From Serinus canaria (lineage: Eukaryota; Chordata; Aves; Passeriformes; Fringillidae): a DNA stretch of 64,000 nucleotides. The position numbers were made by a program, and so were the translations under genes. The notes below the pieces were generated by a model. It had not been told where the DNA came from, ran no database searches, and saw only the letters and a program-made list of their open reading frames with translations. This document shows, piece after piece, positions 38,300-50,819 of this stretch. Numbering within the stretch: position 1 is the first letter of the stretch; each line of letters starts with the position of its first letter. The stretch is taken from contig NC_066342.1 of NCBI RefSeq assembly GCF_022539315.1, positions 15,951,346 through 16,015,345 of the forward strand. Direction: 5' to 3'.

Positions 38300-41183
38300 T
38301 TTACTTCCTCTCTGTGTGTCTCACAGCTTGTCTCTGTTCAGAGGGCATGTGAATACCACAAGGTACTTATGGATCTCACTTGGCTCTGTGCTTACGAGCT
38401 GGGGGTAGGGGCTTTGTTTGCTCCTCTGCTCTCTTGTGATCTAGGGCTGAGGATGTGACTTATTAGGGATGAGGGGATGTCTGGAGCAAGGGGTAAGCCA
38501 AAGAACCCAAAACACCCAACACCCCCTGCTCCCTCAGCAAAAAGTGTTACAGCTGGTCTCTGTTACTAGTACTTGTTGGCGAAATACTGATTTGTTTTCA
38601 ATCTCACAACAACTTTATACTAGTATGTTTTTATGTCACAATGGTTATTTTCAAATCTGGTTATTTTTCAGTCAGAAGCAGTCAAAATTGCTGCATTTTA
38701 TGGTCTGTATCAGGTTTAAGATGCTCTTTTCTAAAGAGAAATGTGCATACATGTATAGATGGGTATTCACACCCCATATAGACAGGAAAGAATAGGGATT
38801 TAAATCAACTGTTATCCTAAATATATTTTAAAAGCTTTACCAAATGCTTTGATTTATGAGATATTTTGCTTCAGGTGACTTTTTTAATAGATTTATTGGT
38901 ATAGACACGAGCTATTGCACATGGCATAACTTACTGTAAATCAGCTTCTTGTAATACAGACAGAAACAGAGAAGAATGAAGCTTGACGGGTGTAATTTCT
39001 ACTAGTGACATAAGCTGTTTGGATAGCTCTAGTTTAAATAGCAGAGAGATGAGTATTTTACTAGCTCACATCCTTTGCTATAAAGATATACTGAACTCTG
39101 TGTTTAGGTCTTAATTACAACTTGCAACACCAGGATTGGCTGAGTCCACTTTTAATATACTTGCCAAATATGAGATATATGGGGCATCCTAGTGATTTAA
39201 AATTTTGATAGCCAAACCGAATTTCATTTTTATATCTTTTCTTGGAAAGAAAGCAAGCAAGCAGCACTGGGTGGCTGGGGAGTCACCGCTCCACTCATGG
39301 CACATGCCACTTACAAGTTTGGCAAAGTATATATACTGTTTTTAATCCTACAAAGCATTTTCCAATGTGCTTGGTTAGTCCGAATCAGCAAATATCAATA
39401 AACTGGGATCAGCAATTTCATAATCGTTCCAGGTGGTCATTGGCTTCCTGTCCTTCTTGTGGTTGTCTGGAGGGAGGCCTTACACTGGTGTCTGCTACAT
39501 GATTTTGTCAAGTGCATCAAGCTTTTTATTATACATGAGCATTTAGTTGCTTTGTTGCAATATCTCTTAGCTTTACCACAACTTCCTCTATTTTATTCTA
39601 AGCATCAGTCGTCTTACTACTTCATCTCTTTTACTCTACTATACTTCTTTTATTTCGATGTTTTATTTGGCTATTCAGTCAGAAAGTTTCAAAAATGTTC
39701 TTTGTGTCTATTTTCAACACAGCAGATACAAGCATTTGCTGATTCCATTGCCGATTGACATGAATCACAAAAACATTTTTCACAATAGGACTACATTTGT
39801 ACTGGTATAAAAAGTCCATTTTATGTGTGCCGTTAACACATATATTTCTGGTTCTATTTGCGCATCTGTTATTTCTGTTTGTTTAGGAACCTGCAAAGAA
39901 ATGTGTAGCTGTTGGGTGGTTTCTGGGCCTTGTTTTGGGGGGATTTTGTTTTTGTTGTTTTTCCCCTTTCGTGTATTTTTTTTTCCCCATAGAGGTTAGA
40001 CTATTTGTAGTATATGATAGAGATAATTCATGCTTTGTAACTGTATAAAAATTATAAAGATCCAACCATGCCTCTGACCCCCAGGGCCAGAAGCAGGGCC
40101 TTCCTTTCTATTCAAAAGATTTCCCGGACTCGCCCAGATAAAATCATGACTATTAACGAATTAATGAGTCCTTCCTGGGCAATCAGCGACCATTTCCCAG
40201 GAATGTCCAGAACATTCACAGAACGGCACCTGGAAGAGATTACATTGAGGAACGGGGATGTCTTGGCTACAGCCGAAAAGAAGACTATCTCGAGGAGCTC
40301 AGACAGCCATCCAAACCTATGGACTGACTTTTGTACGGGTCTGAATCTGTATAGTTCCCGTTATACATATGTAGGGACTTACAGAAATTTTAGGTCATTT
40401 CTGCTTCAGGCAGAATAAACTGTATATAAACTGGCTACCTGAAGCAGCTGGTGTGAAACTCTGGGGAGATGCTGACACTACGTCAGTTTGAACCAGGTTC
40501 ACCCAGCGTCAAAGTCTGGGGTTGACGCGGTCTTGGCTGTGGCGGTTTTATAATATTCTATTTTTGGTTGTCGATCTAATAAATTTATAAAATATTTTTT
40601 TATACATTTGGCTGACGATTTGATCATTTACAACACTATTGAATCAAAGAATTTTAAAATATTTGTACTGTTTGTAGGATTCCATGGGTGCTGTCATCAA
40701 GCACTGTACTTGAAACTGGATTTGAAAGGTTGTGGGCAAATAGCTAGTCCACTCAATGTAGATCCTTATTTTAAAAAAATCTAACAAAGCCCAAAGGCTT
40801 TTTTTTGTTGCCTGATGGGTTTGAAAAATCAGAACCAATTTTCTTTACTAGTTTCTGGAAGCATGGACAAATAATCCTTGCATGTGATTCCATGATATAA
40901 GGAAAAATAAAATATTATCTGTGAGGGTCTGCTCTTATGCTGTTTGAAGGCTGCAATCTCTAGCTGCAAATCAAGAGCAGAATGAAATGTTCACCAGTTT
41001 GTTTTGCATTAAAAAGTTTATAAATCAAATTATCAACATAATTTGCTAGCTACACTATTCCAAGTTATTGCCATTGGGACTCATCTATGTAGTTATTATC
41101 CTCACAAATTTAAATTCTACACAAAGATCCTAATACTACCCAAGGCCATGTTTAGACTGTTCAGCAGAGGCATTAAAGACAGC
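38300..41183. other. Mostly unrecognised AT-rich DNA; one LTR-like stretch
   Basis: No coding domain recognised. From about 40050 to 40607 the sequence looks LTR-like: AATAAA and TATAAA near 40415-40435, a later TAATAAATTTATAAA, and a possible end ...ATACA followed by TTTGGCTGACG. A 116-codon frame at 40068-40418 matches no family I know. This may be the least repeat-invaded part of the window. Confidence 0.4.
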
Positions 41184-41646
41184 TCATAGAATCATCAAGG
41201 TTGGAAGAGACCTTTAAGACCGTCAAGTCCAACCATCAATCCAGCACTACCCCTAAACCACATGACCCAGTGCCAGATCCAGACGCCTCTTGAACACATC
41301 CAGGGATAGTGACTCTACCACTTCCCTGGGCAACGTGTTCCCATGCCAAACCAGTGAAAATTTTTTTCTAATGTCAAATCTGACTCTCCCCTGTCTCAGC
41401 TTAAGGCCATTTCCTCTTGTCATCTCACTGCAGGCACAGAAGAAGACACCAGCTCCCACCTCACTACAACCTCCTTTCAAGTAGCTATAGAGAGAGATGA
41501 AGTCCCTTCTGAGCCTCCTCTTTGCTAAACAAACCCAGCTCCCTCAGCCATTCCTCATAAGATATGTTTTCCAGACCCTTCATGAGCCTTGTTGCCTTTC
41601 TCTGGACACACTCCAGCACCTCAGTGTCCTTTAAGAAGTGAGAGGC

Positions 41647-42335
41647 TGTTCTGGTTTAGGGAAAATTTAGGGAGGAAACCTCCTAAGGTGTCTCTAGAAA
41701 GTAGATTTCAGTGCCCCCTCCCCCTACCAGTTCAGGAGAAAATCTCTTTCAAGAAAAGTGGAAAAAACTGTTTCTTTAACAAGCAAAGTACTTAAAACAT
41801 GAGAAAATGAATAGTATTAAACAATGGAACTTCTCATTGCTCTGAAGAGATGGCAAATTCAGAAAGTCCTTCTGTAGTCCAGAGAGAGTCCTTTCATGGG
41901 GTGTGGCTTGGCTCGCTCAGTCTTTCAGTCCCTCTGGGGTTCAGACCTGGCATCCAGGCCACAGAGCAGCTTGGGGGAAAGGGGGGGCCCTGGCCGACTG
42001 TCCTGATGTTCTGGACTGGAGAGAAGCCAAATGGGTTTTTCCAGGACTGTTTATTTTCTGGAACTTTCTTGCCATAGCTAACGTGGAATACCAGCAAAAA
42101 AGCAAGGAAAGCTCCCTGTTTCTCTCTTTCTCTCTGCAGCAGAGAGCTCAGAGTGCACTGCCACCAGCTTGGAGAGAGCTGCACTCTTATCTCTATGTTT
42201 TGAATAGACCACTTCAGACATTCCACTGCTTCTCCTTCCCTCCCCCCCCTTCATTTTAAAGGTGCAAAACTTATTTCTGGGCTAAACAGACAGATGGGGG
42301 ATACAAATACAACATCATAAAGTCACCCTAGAACC
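41647..42335 (-). mobile_element. Solo LTR (family E) in CR1
   Basis: Plus ends TGTTCTGGTTTAGGG and CACCCTAGAACC; a related copy lies at 62436-63086. The CR1 sequence continues across it (GTGAG...GGGCCCAAAA). Flanks are similar (GAGGC / AGGGC) but not identical. The minus orientation follows from AATAAA in the related copy. Confidence 0.82.
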
Positions 42336-43565
42336 AGGGCCCAAAAGTGAATGCAGTACTCAAGGTGCTGCCTCACCAGTGCCGAGTACAAGGGGGTAGT
42401 CACTTCCCTGGTCCTGCTGGCTACAATTTTCTTGCTACAAGCCAGGATGCCTTTGGCTTTCTTCGCCACCTGGGCACACGCTGGCTTATGTTCAGCTGGC
42501 TGTCTACCAGCACCCCCAGGTCCTTTTCTACAAAACAGCCCTCAAGCCACACCTCCCCCCAGCCTGTAGCACTGCATGGATTTTCTGTGACCCAATTGCA
42601 GGACCTGGCACTTGGCCTCATTGAACCTCATGCAGTTGTCCTTACCCATTGATTGAGTCTGTCCATAATCTCTGTAGAGCCTTCCTACCCTCGAGCAGAT
42701 CGACACTCCCACCTAACTTGGTGTCATCTGCAAATTTACTGCGGGTGCACTCAATCTTGCCCAGATCATCAATAAAGACATTAAACAGGACTGACCCCAA
42801 AACTTAGCCCTGGGGAACACAACTAGCAACTGGATTTAGCTCCATTCTCCACAGCTCTCTGGACCTAGCCATCCAGCTAGTTCTTTTACCCATCTAAGCT
42901 GTGAGCAGCCAGTTTTTCTATGAGGATGCTGTGGGAGATGGTGTCAAATGCTTTACTGAAGTCTAGATAGACAACATCCACAGCCTTTCCCTCATCTACT
43001 AAGCAGGTCACTTTGTCCTAGAAAGTGTACTAGTTCGACAGCAAACCAGTGGGAGATTGCAAGTCAGAACTACAATTTTAACAGGCAAATTACAATAAAG
43101 GCAATAGTACAGAAACACTGGCTTAAATTGACAGAGTCAGAGTACAACCTGACACCCTGTCAGTCAGGGTGCTGGTAGCAGCCTGATTAAATGGTGGCTA
43201 CAGTCCTTGTAGTGGTGGATGTTGTTCTGTTAAAGCGGTGATCCTGTAGAAAGATCTGGTCCTTCTCCAGTGGAGGCTGTTGAGCTCTTGTTTTCTGGGA
43301 ATCCAGTGGTAGATGCTGCCTGAGGTGTTCCGAGCCTCCGATTATATACGGGTAGGAATGTTTGGTTCCTCCCCCTGGATGTGTTAGCGTTCAGGAACAC
43401 ATAATCACGAGAAATGATTATATGCAGCTGCTTTTATTGAAGAGCTCTGCATGTCAGGGGTAAAGACCAAAATCTGACTCCAACATAGGTTCGGGATGGA
43501 TATGCTTTTATATTCTATCATTATATAACTTTCATGTTAATTATTAAACTTACATTGTTCTATAG

Positions 43566-43983
43566 TGAGACAGAGTAGAAATTTTCCAGGTTCTGGAGTA
43601 GAAATCCTTTTGATTTAAGTTAAATGTACATCTTTTAGTTAAGCCTTGGAATCTTAGCTGTTTAGTCTGAGCTCAGAAATTGCTTCAGTGAAAGACAGAG
43701 ACAAGGGGGGGGGGGAAACGAGTCAACTTGGCCTAAGAATTTTTTCTGATAACAAAAGAACTAATGCTAAATGTCACGCGAAGTCTGTAAAATGAATATG
43801 TATGAACCTGTTGTGAAATTGTCTGCATATGTATTTGGGGAGAAAGATAAAAAGGGGACCTGAAGATCCCAGAGGTACGCATGTCTTTTAAGGGGAGTAA
43901 TCCCCGCATGCGTCCATGCAATAAACATACCGGCTTTAAAACTTTTACAAAGTTGTGGAGTTTTTGATTTTCTTCGCAAAACA
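43566..43983 (+). repeat. ERV-R1 5' LTR
   Basis: A 418-bp LTR, TGAGACAGAG to GCAAAACA, with AATAAA at about 43919. It holds a G-run near 43706. Confidence 0.94.
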
Positions 43984-43986
43984 TTT

Positions 43987-44004
43987 TGGCGAGCCAGCCA
44001 GGAG
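43987..44004 (+). promoter_or_regulatory. ERV-R1 primer-binding site, tRNA-Arg
   Basis: TGGCGAGCCAGCCAGGAG is the exact complement of the 3' 18 bases (with CCA) of vertebrate tRNA-Arg(ACG), as I know that tRNA's sequence. Confidence 0.85.
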
Positions 44005-46085
44005 ATTCCGTCTCTGTCCCCGCAGGGCAGAAGAGATAGAGGAACCTCCCAGGCATGCCCCAGGATCTTCCCGAAGGAGCTCTGCTGTCCACTTTGCCTT
44101 CTGCAGAGACAGACAAGGACCTGCTCTGCTGGCGTGCGGATTCGGTATGTATTAAGAGGGCCCCCGGGAGATAAGAAGGCTGAGTAAGTCACTCAGAGAC
44201 GTCTGAGTGCTCAGCCTGTGCCTGCAGGCAGACCAGTGGATAGAGCGACTGAGAGGCGAGAGTTCACTGTCCGATAGAGCGGCCGCTAGCAACCCTGGGG
44301 GTGGGTTCGAGTGAACTCGTGCGTGTGTGTGGTGTCCAGACACTGTATTGCTGTGTAGTTCATGCATTGTGTGTGTTTGGAATTGTGTGAGTGCATGGTG
44401 TACAAAAAGAGCATATCTATAGTGCGGGGGAGTTTCTACCTGCGACTGAAGGGGCCGAGTGAGGCCAGAGGTACCGGCTGGGGCAGGCTGTGGGAGCAGA
44501 GAGTGCCCTGTGGCGAAGTGGAACTAGTAGAGAAACGTTGGTCAAGATGTGTATTGTGTTTAAAGGTAGTGATTTGTGTAGATCGGGCACATTTTAACAG
44601 TGAGTATGAGCCCAGGGAGTTCTGCTACCCTGGTAGTTAAACTTCATCTCTACAATTCTGCTGTGTGCTGTTATTTTGATTGTGTCCAGAGTGTGTGTAG
44701 AAGAAACTCGTGTGGGCAAATGCTGAACTGTATTGTATGCTGTATTGTGTTGAGAAAAGTGGGCACTTTGAGAGATGTGCCCTTTCCCAGTGAGTCTGTG
44801 TGGTTCTTCTCCCACATTGTGGTAATCTGATGCTCGAATTGTATAGTGGTGTTTGAGGAGATTTTAAGATTTTGTTTGCAACAACTGTAGCATTTTACAC
44901 AGAAGAACTAGAGTATGGTGATTTATGTTTAACTGTGGTAAAAAGAACTAAAGGAATTCCAAGAATTCCCCCCTCACAGCAATTCCAGCCCTGACTTGTG
45001 AATTTGAGATAAGGGGGGGAGCAGTGTGTGTCTGTGTTTGTGGGCATATCAAAGTTTTTGCTGTAACAAGCACTGCCTATTGCAAGGCAGTAAAGTGAGT
45101 GTCAGTAAAAATGCTTGAATTAGATTGTGAGAGAAGAGAACTAGAAAAGACTGAGATTTTGAAAAACAGAGTTTAGATAGAAGAGATGAATGAGTTTATG
45201 AGACTTCAGTTGGTAATATAGTAAGTTTGAACTGAAAACAGCCTGCCATAGAAGTTAAGTGATAAACGCCAAAGTGATAAATAGAATAGTCTGCAAGCAA
45301 TTCCTGAGAGCTTTTAGTAAGCTGGCACCTTGTGTGCAATGCAGATTTCTGTGCCTTAAGTGTAAATTTAAAGTTCCTGATCAAGCCAATTCAGAACTTA
45401 AGATCTTAAAGCTTATGTGTAGAAGATCACATCTAATGCCTGCCACCTGAAAGTCTGTGTGTGAGAAAAACTGAAAAAACGACACTGTGAGGCTTGGGTA
45501 GAATCAAGATAGTATGAAGAGAAAGAGAAAATGAGAACTAACCAGAGCGAAGAAGTTTCTGAACTAGCCCCTTTAAGAGGGGCTCACTGGGAGACAGCTG
45601 CCAGTAGGGGCAGCTCAGAAAATAAAAAGATTTATAATACCTTATTATAGTTAATTATGTTTTAAAATAAGAAAAGCCCATATGTTGATGTAGTTTTATT
45701 TTAAGAATTCACCCAAAATAGCAGAGTAACTGTGGGTTCAGAGCTCCCTCTGACCTACTAGTGTTACCCCTTGAAAAAGAAAACAAAGCAAAGAAAAAGC
45801 AAATGAAACATGTTGTTCAGCATGCAGCATAAGATAGCAATATATGAAGTCAGAGAAAGTTTATCATACTGAAATACAAAGCGATTACAGCTCACAAAAT
45901 AAGTACTTATAGTTTATTAAAGACTCCTCCTAAAGTAAAAGAGAATAAAGAAGAATTCCCCAAAAGAGAAGAGGACTCAGGCTCCAAAGGTAAACCCATT
46001 GGCACCCATCCCCCTCCTGGCAGTTCATCCAGAACTAGGAGGTAACAAACCCCTCTTTGAGAGGCAGTGAGACCAGAAAAAAGGA
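44005..46085 (+). other. ERV-R1 leader and lost gag
   Basis: About 2.1 kb with many stops in all frames, GT-rich stretches (44320-44400, 45020-45060) and no matrix, capsid or zinc-knuckle motif. Gag has been deleted or eroded beyond recognition. Confidence 0.6.
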
Positions 46086-49000
46086 AAAGAGTGAAATTTT
46101 AGTTGATACAGGAGCTGTATATTCAGTTTTAAATAAAGCTTTAGTACCTGTGGAGAACCATTGTGTTATAGTGTGGGGAACAACTGACCAGTCTGAGAAG
46201 GCATACTTTTGCACATCTTTAAAGTAACATGTGTACTTAGAAGCTTTTGTATATGCCCAATTCTCTAAACATTCTCAAATGGGGGGTTACTCTGGAGGCA
46301 AATGATATAAAGATGTTAAGCTTAACATTGACAGCTGTCGGGGGACGATCTTGGGCAGTGGGACAGGTTTACAGTAAGCTGTAGGGACGTCCTCTCCTTG
46401 AACCTAAGTATGAGGAGGTGATAAGCAAGAAGCTGGCAAGCAAGAGATGTAAAACAGGATGCTGAAAACCGCAAGGCAAAAACAAAATGCTTAAGCAGCG
46501 CAGATGTAACTAGCCAATTAGAAATTGATAAGGACGCGTGCATGCCTGGTGCACAAAGCGGGCCCTCCAATTATATTTTGCGTGATCGCGTGTACGGAAG
46601 AGAAAAAAATTATAAGAATACGAGCTTTGTAAACAATAAACGGAGCTTTTTGGAATTCTACATCGTGTCGGTGCGTGCTCCCCTCTACCTGGCCGTGACA
46701 GACAGCCACTGAAATTAAGAAAGAAATTAGTAAAGAGATATTAGAACAAGTATTTTCAGAAGTATAAGCTTCTGCTGTACCAAGGAGGGTGAAGAATGCA
46801 CCCCTTCATAGTAAAAAGGCTTAAGAAAAAGAATAAAACCAGTATTAAGCAGTACCCCCTAAAAGAAGATAGGGAAGAAATCAGCCCAATAATCAATAGT
46901 ACTGGATTGAGGCCTGTCAATAAGATAACAAAGAATTTATACCCTGTAGTAGCAAATCCATATACTTTACTAACTTGTCTAACACCTGAGCTAACCTGGT
47001 TTACTGTTTTAAACCTGAAAGATGCCTTCTTTTGCCTCCCTATCCACAAAGCCAGCCAGAAAATTTTGGCATTCAAATGAGAAAGCCCTGAAAGCAGTGC
47101 AAAACCCAGCTCACATAGTCCATGTGCCTCAAGGCTTCAAAATTCCCCCACTCTGTTTGGGAGCAATTTACAAAAGATCTGGAGTCCTGAGAAGCTCCAC
47201 AAGAAGAAAGAAGGCTGTTGCAGTATGTGAATGACCCTCTAGTAGTCCCTCAGACGAAAGAAGCATGTGTGGCCTGGACGGTAAGCCTTTTGAATTTCCT
47301 AGGACTCCAAGGATACAGAGTATCAAAGAAAAGGCACAGGTAGTGAAACAGAAAGTAATCTACCTGGAGTATGAGGTGAGTGCTGGGCAACAGACTCTAG
47401 GACAAGCTCGCAAAGAAGCCATATGCCAAACCCCAAAACCCCAGACAAAACTCCGAACCTTCTTGGGCATGGCAGGGTAGTGCCGGCTGTGGGTTTATAA
47501 TTATAGACTGCTCGTCAAACCCCTCTGTACTCTTATTGCCAATGGAAACAGAGATCTCCAATGGACGAAAGAAGCCACACGGGCCTTTCACCATCTAAAA
47601 AGTGCCCTCATGTAAACTCCAGCCCTGGGACTTCCGGATGTAAGTAAACCATTCTTTCTATTTTCCTATGAAAAACAGAGAATTGCCTTGGGAATACTGG
47701 CCCAAGACTTGAGTCCATACCAGAGGGCTGTTGCTTACTTCTCCAAGCAACTAGATGAGATGGCCAAAAGATAGCCAGGTTACCTCAGAGCTGTAGCAGC
47801 AGTCGTGCTGAATATTCAGGAGGCACTCAAGTTTACCCTGGGACAAAGAATGACTGTGCTAGTGTCCCATACAGTGTCCACAGTACTAGAAGTAAAGGGT
47901 GGCCATTAGCTTTCACCACAGAGGTTCCTGAAATACCAGGCCATCATGGTAGAGCAAGATGATGTAGAAATAGTGGTGACTAATATTGTCAACCCAACTT
48001 CCTTTCTCAGTGGAAATCAAGGGGAAGGAGTGCACCACAATTGCCTAGAGACCATTGAAGCTACCGACTCCAGCCACCCAGACTTAAAGGACACTCCTTT
48101 AGACGATGCAGAGACCTGGTTCACTGACAAGAGTAGCCACGTTGCCAATAGAAAGCGACATGCTGGGTATGCAGTGACCACCTGCAGAGAAGTAATAGAA
48201 TCCAGATCCTTACCAACAGGCACCTCTGCACAGAAAGCCGAGATAATTGCCCTGACCCGAGCCTTAGAAATGGCAAAAAGAAAGAAAAAAAACATCTACA
48301 CAGACTCGAGGTATGCATTCGGAGTCGTGCATGCACATAGAGCCATCTGAAAAGAGAGGGAACTTCTGACCTCCCAAAGAAAAAACATCAAACATGCACA
48401 AGAGATAATCCAGCTGTTGGAAGCAGTTCAGCTGCCTGAAAAGGTAGCAATTATGCATATCAAGGCACACCAAAGAGTGAGCTCAGAATTAGAAGAAAGA
48501 AATGAGCTGGCGAATAGAGAAGCAAAAGAAGCAGCAAATGGTGAAGTAACTATTAAAAGAACCCTAATTCCAGATGAACAAATTTCCCTTGAAAGTAAGC
48601 CAGAATATAGTAAGAGAGATAGAAAATTATTGAAGATCAAAAAGAGACATATAACCAAGAAGGATGGGCTACCATTGAAAAGAAGCTGGTAATCCCTTCC
48701 CATTTATTGTAGCCACTAGTAAGAGAAGAACACCAGAAAGCACACTAGAGAATAGATGCCCTATACACCTACTTGATTGAAAGAATAGTTGCTAAGAATT
48801 TATATGCCACTATTACTCAAGTGACCCGACAGTGTGATCTTTGCCTCCAGACTAACCCCAAAAATGCTCCCAAACCGAAATTCGGTCAGATTGAGAGAAG
48901 CCATGGGCCTGGACAGCAGTGGCAAATTGACTTTTCAGAACTCCCAAGGAGAGGGGGGTATCAGTATTTATTAGTATTGACAGATAGATTTTCAAGGTGG

Positions 49001-49705
49001 CCAGAAGCATTCCCCACCAGAACTGTCAAAACCCGAGAAGTGACCAGAGTGTTATTACAAGAAATAATACCACGCTTCAGAGTTCCAGCCACAATATCCT
49101 CAGATAGAAGATCACATTTCATTTCCAAAATAGTGCAACAGATTAATAGCCACCTGGGCATAGATTGGGAACTTCACACTCCATACCGCCCCCAATCAAG
49201 TGGCCAAGTAGAGAAAATGAATCATTTGATTAAGCAGCAAATTGTGAGACTTGGGCAAGAGGTTAATCTACCCTAGCCCCAAGCTCTTCCACTGGCACTA
49301 TTGCGAATCCAAACTAAACCTCAAACTAAAGAAAAGCTGAGTCCTTTTGAAATGCTTTATTGAAGACCATATGAAATACAAAACAGAATGTCCACCCACA
49401 TTGGAGAAGTAACACTAGCTACCTACATGGTAGCTTTAAGCAAACAGCTCAGAGAAATTGAGAAACACGTGGCTAGAGCTCAGAGCAGAGAGCTAGATGG
49501 GCCAGTACATAACATTCAACCTGGAGATTATGTATATGTTAAATCTCTTACAGAGAAAACTTTAGAACCACAGTGGGAGGGGCCGTTCCAAGTGCTTCTC
49601 ACCACCTTCACTGCAATCAAGATCAAAGAGCAGAATGCCTGGATCCATCACTTTCAAGTGAAGAAAGCCCTAAGAGCCCCCTTAGAGAGTGACATCAAGA
49701 GATAA
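46086..49705 (+). pseudogene. pol: ERV-R1 pro-pol remnant
   Basis: Protease shows ILVDTGAVYSVLN near 46100. A solo LTR follows at 46336-46700. RT keeps NPYTLLTCL and TVLNLKDAFFCLPI (about 47005-47045), but the catalytic box near 47217-47240 reads LLQYVNDPLVV: the first aspartate of YVDD is asparagine, so RT would be inactive. RNase H has TWFTDKSSHV, AEIIALTRALEMA, YTDSRYAFGV and HIKAHQ. Integrase has [21 protein letters not shown] and SGQVEKMN (all three acids present) and a gamma-type C-terminal domain (WEGPFQVLLTT). Stops break it into at least five frames. Confidence 0.9.
46336..46700 (+). mobile_element. Alpharetrovirus-like solo LTR inside ERV-R1
   Basis: A 365-bp LTR, TGTCGGGGGACG to GGCCGTGACA, with a perfect 6-bp duplication GACAGC (46330-46335, 46701-46706). 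AACAATAAACGGAGC followed by TCGTGTCGGTGCGTGCTC resembles the R-U5 of avian leukosis-type LTRs (by recognition). It is the innermost layer of a five-level nest. Confidence 0.88.
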
Positions 49706-49953
49706 TGAACTGAGACTAAAACTTACATGGGCAAAAATGAGTATCTTGCAGTCAAGAGTAGTTCATACTTTCACTTGCAGAATTGTTTTGTATATATTTA
49801 TAACTGATCTTGCTAATTTAGAATTGAATACTACAACGAGTAGCTATGTTAACATCCCTATCAATGTACACGGCAATGCATTGAGACACACCTATTGTCG
49901 TAAGAGTCTGCATTAAGTAAAAGAATTTACTTATTTTCTAGGAAAGGGGGGAA
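49706..49953 (+). other. ERV-R1 pol-LTR spacer with polypurine tract; env absent
   Basis: Only about 250 bases separate integrase from the 3' LTR, with no Env motif. AGGAAAGGGGGGAA ends at 49953 and is the polypurine tract. Confidence 0.8.
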
Positions 49954-50374
49954 TGAGACAGAGTAGAAATTTTCCAGGTTCCAGAGTAGAAATCCTTTTT
50001 GATTTAAGTTAAATGTACATCTTTTAGTTAAGCCTTAGAATCTTAGCTGTTAAGTCTGAGCTCAGAAATTGCTTCAGTGAAAGACAGAGATAAGGCGGGG
50101 GGGAGACGGGTCAACTTGGCCTAAGAATTTTTTCTGATAACAAAAGAACTAGTGCTAAATGTCAAGTGAAGTCTTTAAAATGAATATGTATGAACCTGTT
50201 GCGAAATTGTATGCATATGTATTTGGGGAGAAAGTTAAACGGGGACCTGAAGATCCCAGAGGTACGCATGCCTTTTAAGGAGAGTAATACCCGCATGCCT
50301 CCAGCGCTGCAATAAACATACCGGCTTTACAACTTTTACAAAGTTGTGGAGTTTTTGATTTTCTCTGCAAAACA
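49954..50374 (+). repeat. ERV-R1 3' LTR
   Basis: A 421-bp LTR matching the 5' copy with about 5% difference; it ends CTGCAAAACA before the ATAG duplication. Confidence 0.94.
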
Positions 50375-50819
50375 ATAGTATACATAGATTTCAGCCAAGC
50401 ATAGCCACCTTAGACTAGGAACATACAGCTTCTCATTGTTCTTCTTATGATTATGCAATAATTATTTTAATTACTACTACTAACGGAGGTAAAACACAAG
50501 GCTTAACATTTCAGAGTTTATCTTAGCATTTTCCAGGGCGCCACTATCAGATGGAGCATCTCACAGTGAGATAATGAAATTTTATGAGTCATGAAGTGAG
50601 ACCCTGATGGCCCATTAGGGGAGATAGCCTCCTGGTTATTATGGAGAAAATAAAGAACACTGCCCCACCTGTTTTAACACCTTATGAAGATGGTAATAGA
50701 ATACATACTTTCGGTTACATCTTACATTTTAACCGAAGACAGAAGGATAGCAGGTTAGTGACGTCGGACCTGTCTTTGGGAAATTCATTTTGGCTGGGCT
50801 TGATCCCCTGGTTGTCCTG

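Larger units (their letters stand above)
43566..50374 (+). mobile_element. ERV-R1: gammaretrovirus-type provirus with tRNA-Arg primer site
   Basis: A 6.8-kb provirus with two LTRs and a 4-bp duplication ATAG (43562-43565, 50375-50378), the size known for gamma-type ERVs. It has a long non-coding leader, protease, a damaged pol and no env; gag is unrecognisable. The LTRs differ by about 5% by eye. It interrupts LTR-B cleanly. A second copy of its pol lies at 63087-64000. Confidence 0.93.
43382..50549 (-). mobile_element. Solo LTR-B, split by ERV-R1
   Basis: Pieces 43382-43565 and 50379-50549 together match the ERV-B LTR (10792-11184) in reverse, from TGTTAGCGTTC to CCACTATCA. A 4-bp duplication GATG (43378-43381, 50550-50553) surrounds it. 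Confidence 0.9.
43026..50741 (-). mobile_element. Solo LTR related to element C LTR, in CR1, itself split
   Basis: Pieces 43026-43381 and 50554-50741. The second piece ends CATTTTAACCGAAGACA, the reverse of the element C LTR start, and the parts around the inner insertion match the AGGAATGCTTGG...GAGCATCTCACA region of that LTR. CR1 flanks GAAAG and GAAGG suggest a 5-bp duplication. The left third differs from element C, so this is a different subfamily. Confidence 0.78.

Noticed and set aside
37730..38458. 242-codon frame across the N block
   Set aside because: It is an artefact of reading through 500 unknown bases; only the first ~23 codons (ERV-3 Env) have support.
43987..44004. Possible tRNA gene
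   Set aside because: Only the 18-base complement to a tRNA 3' end is present, located directly after an LTR; it is a primer site.
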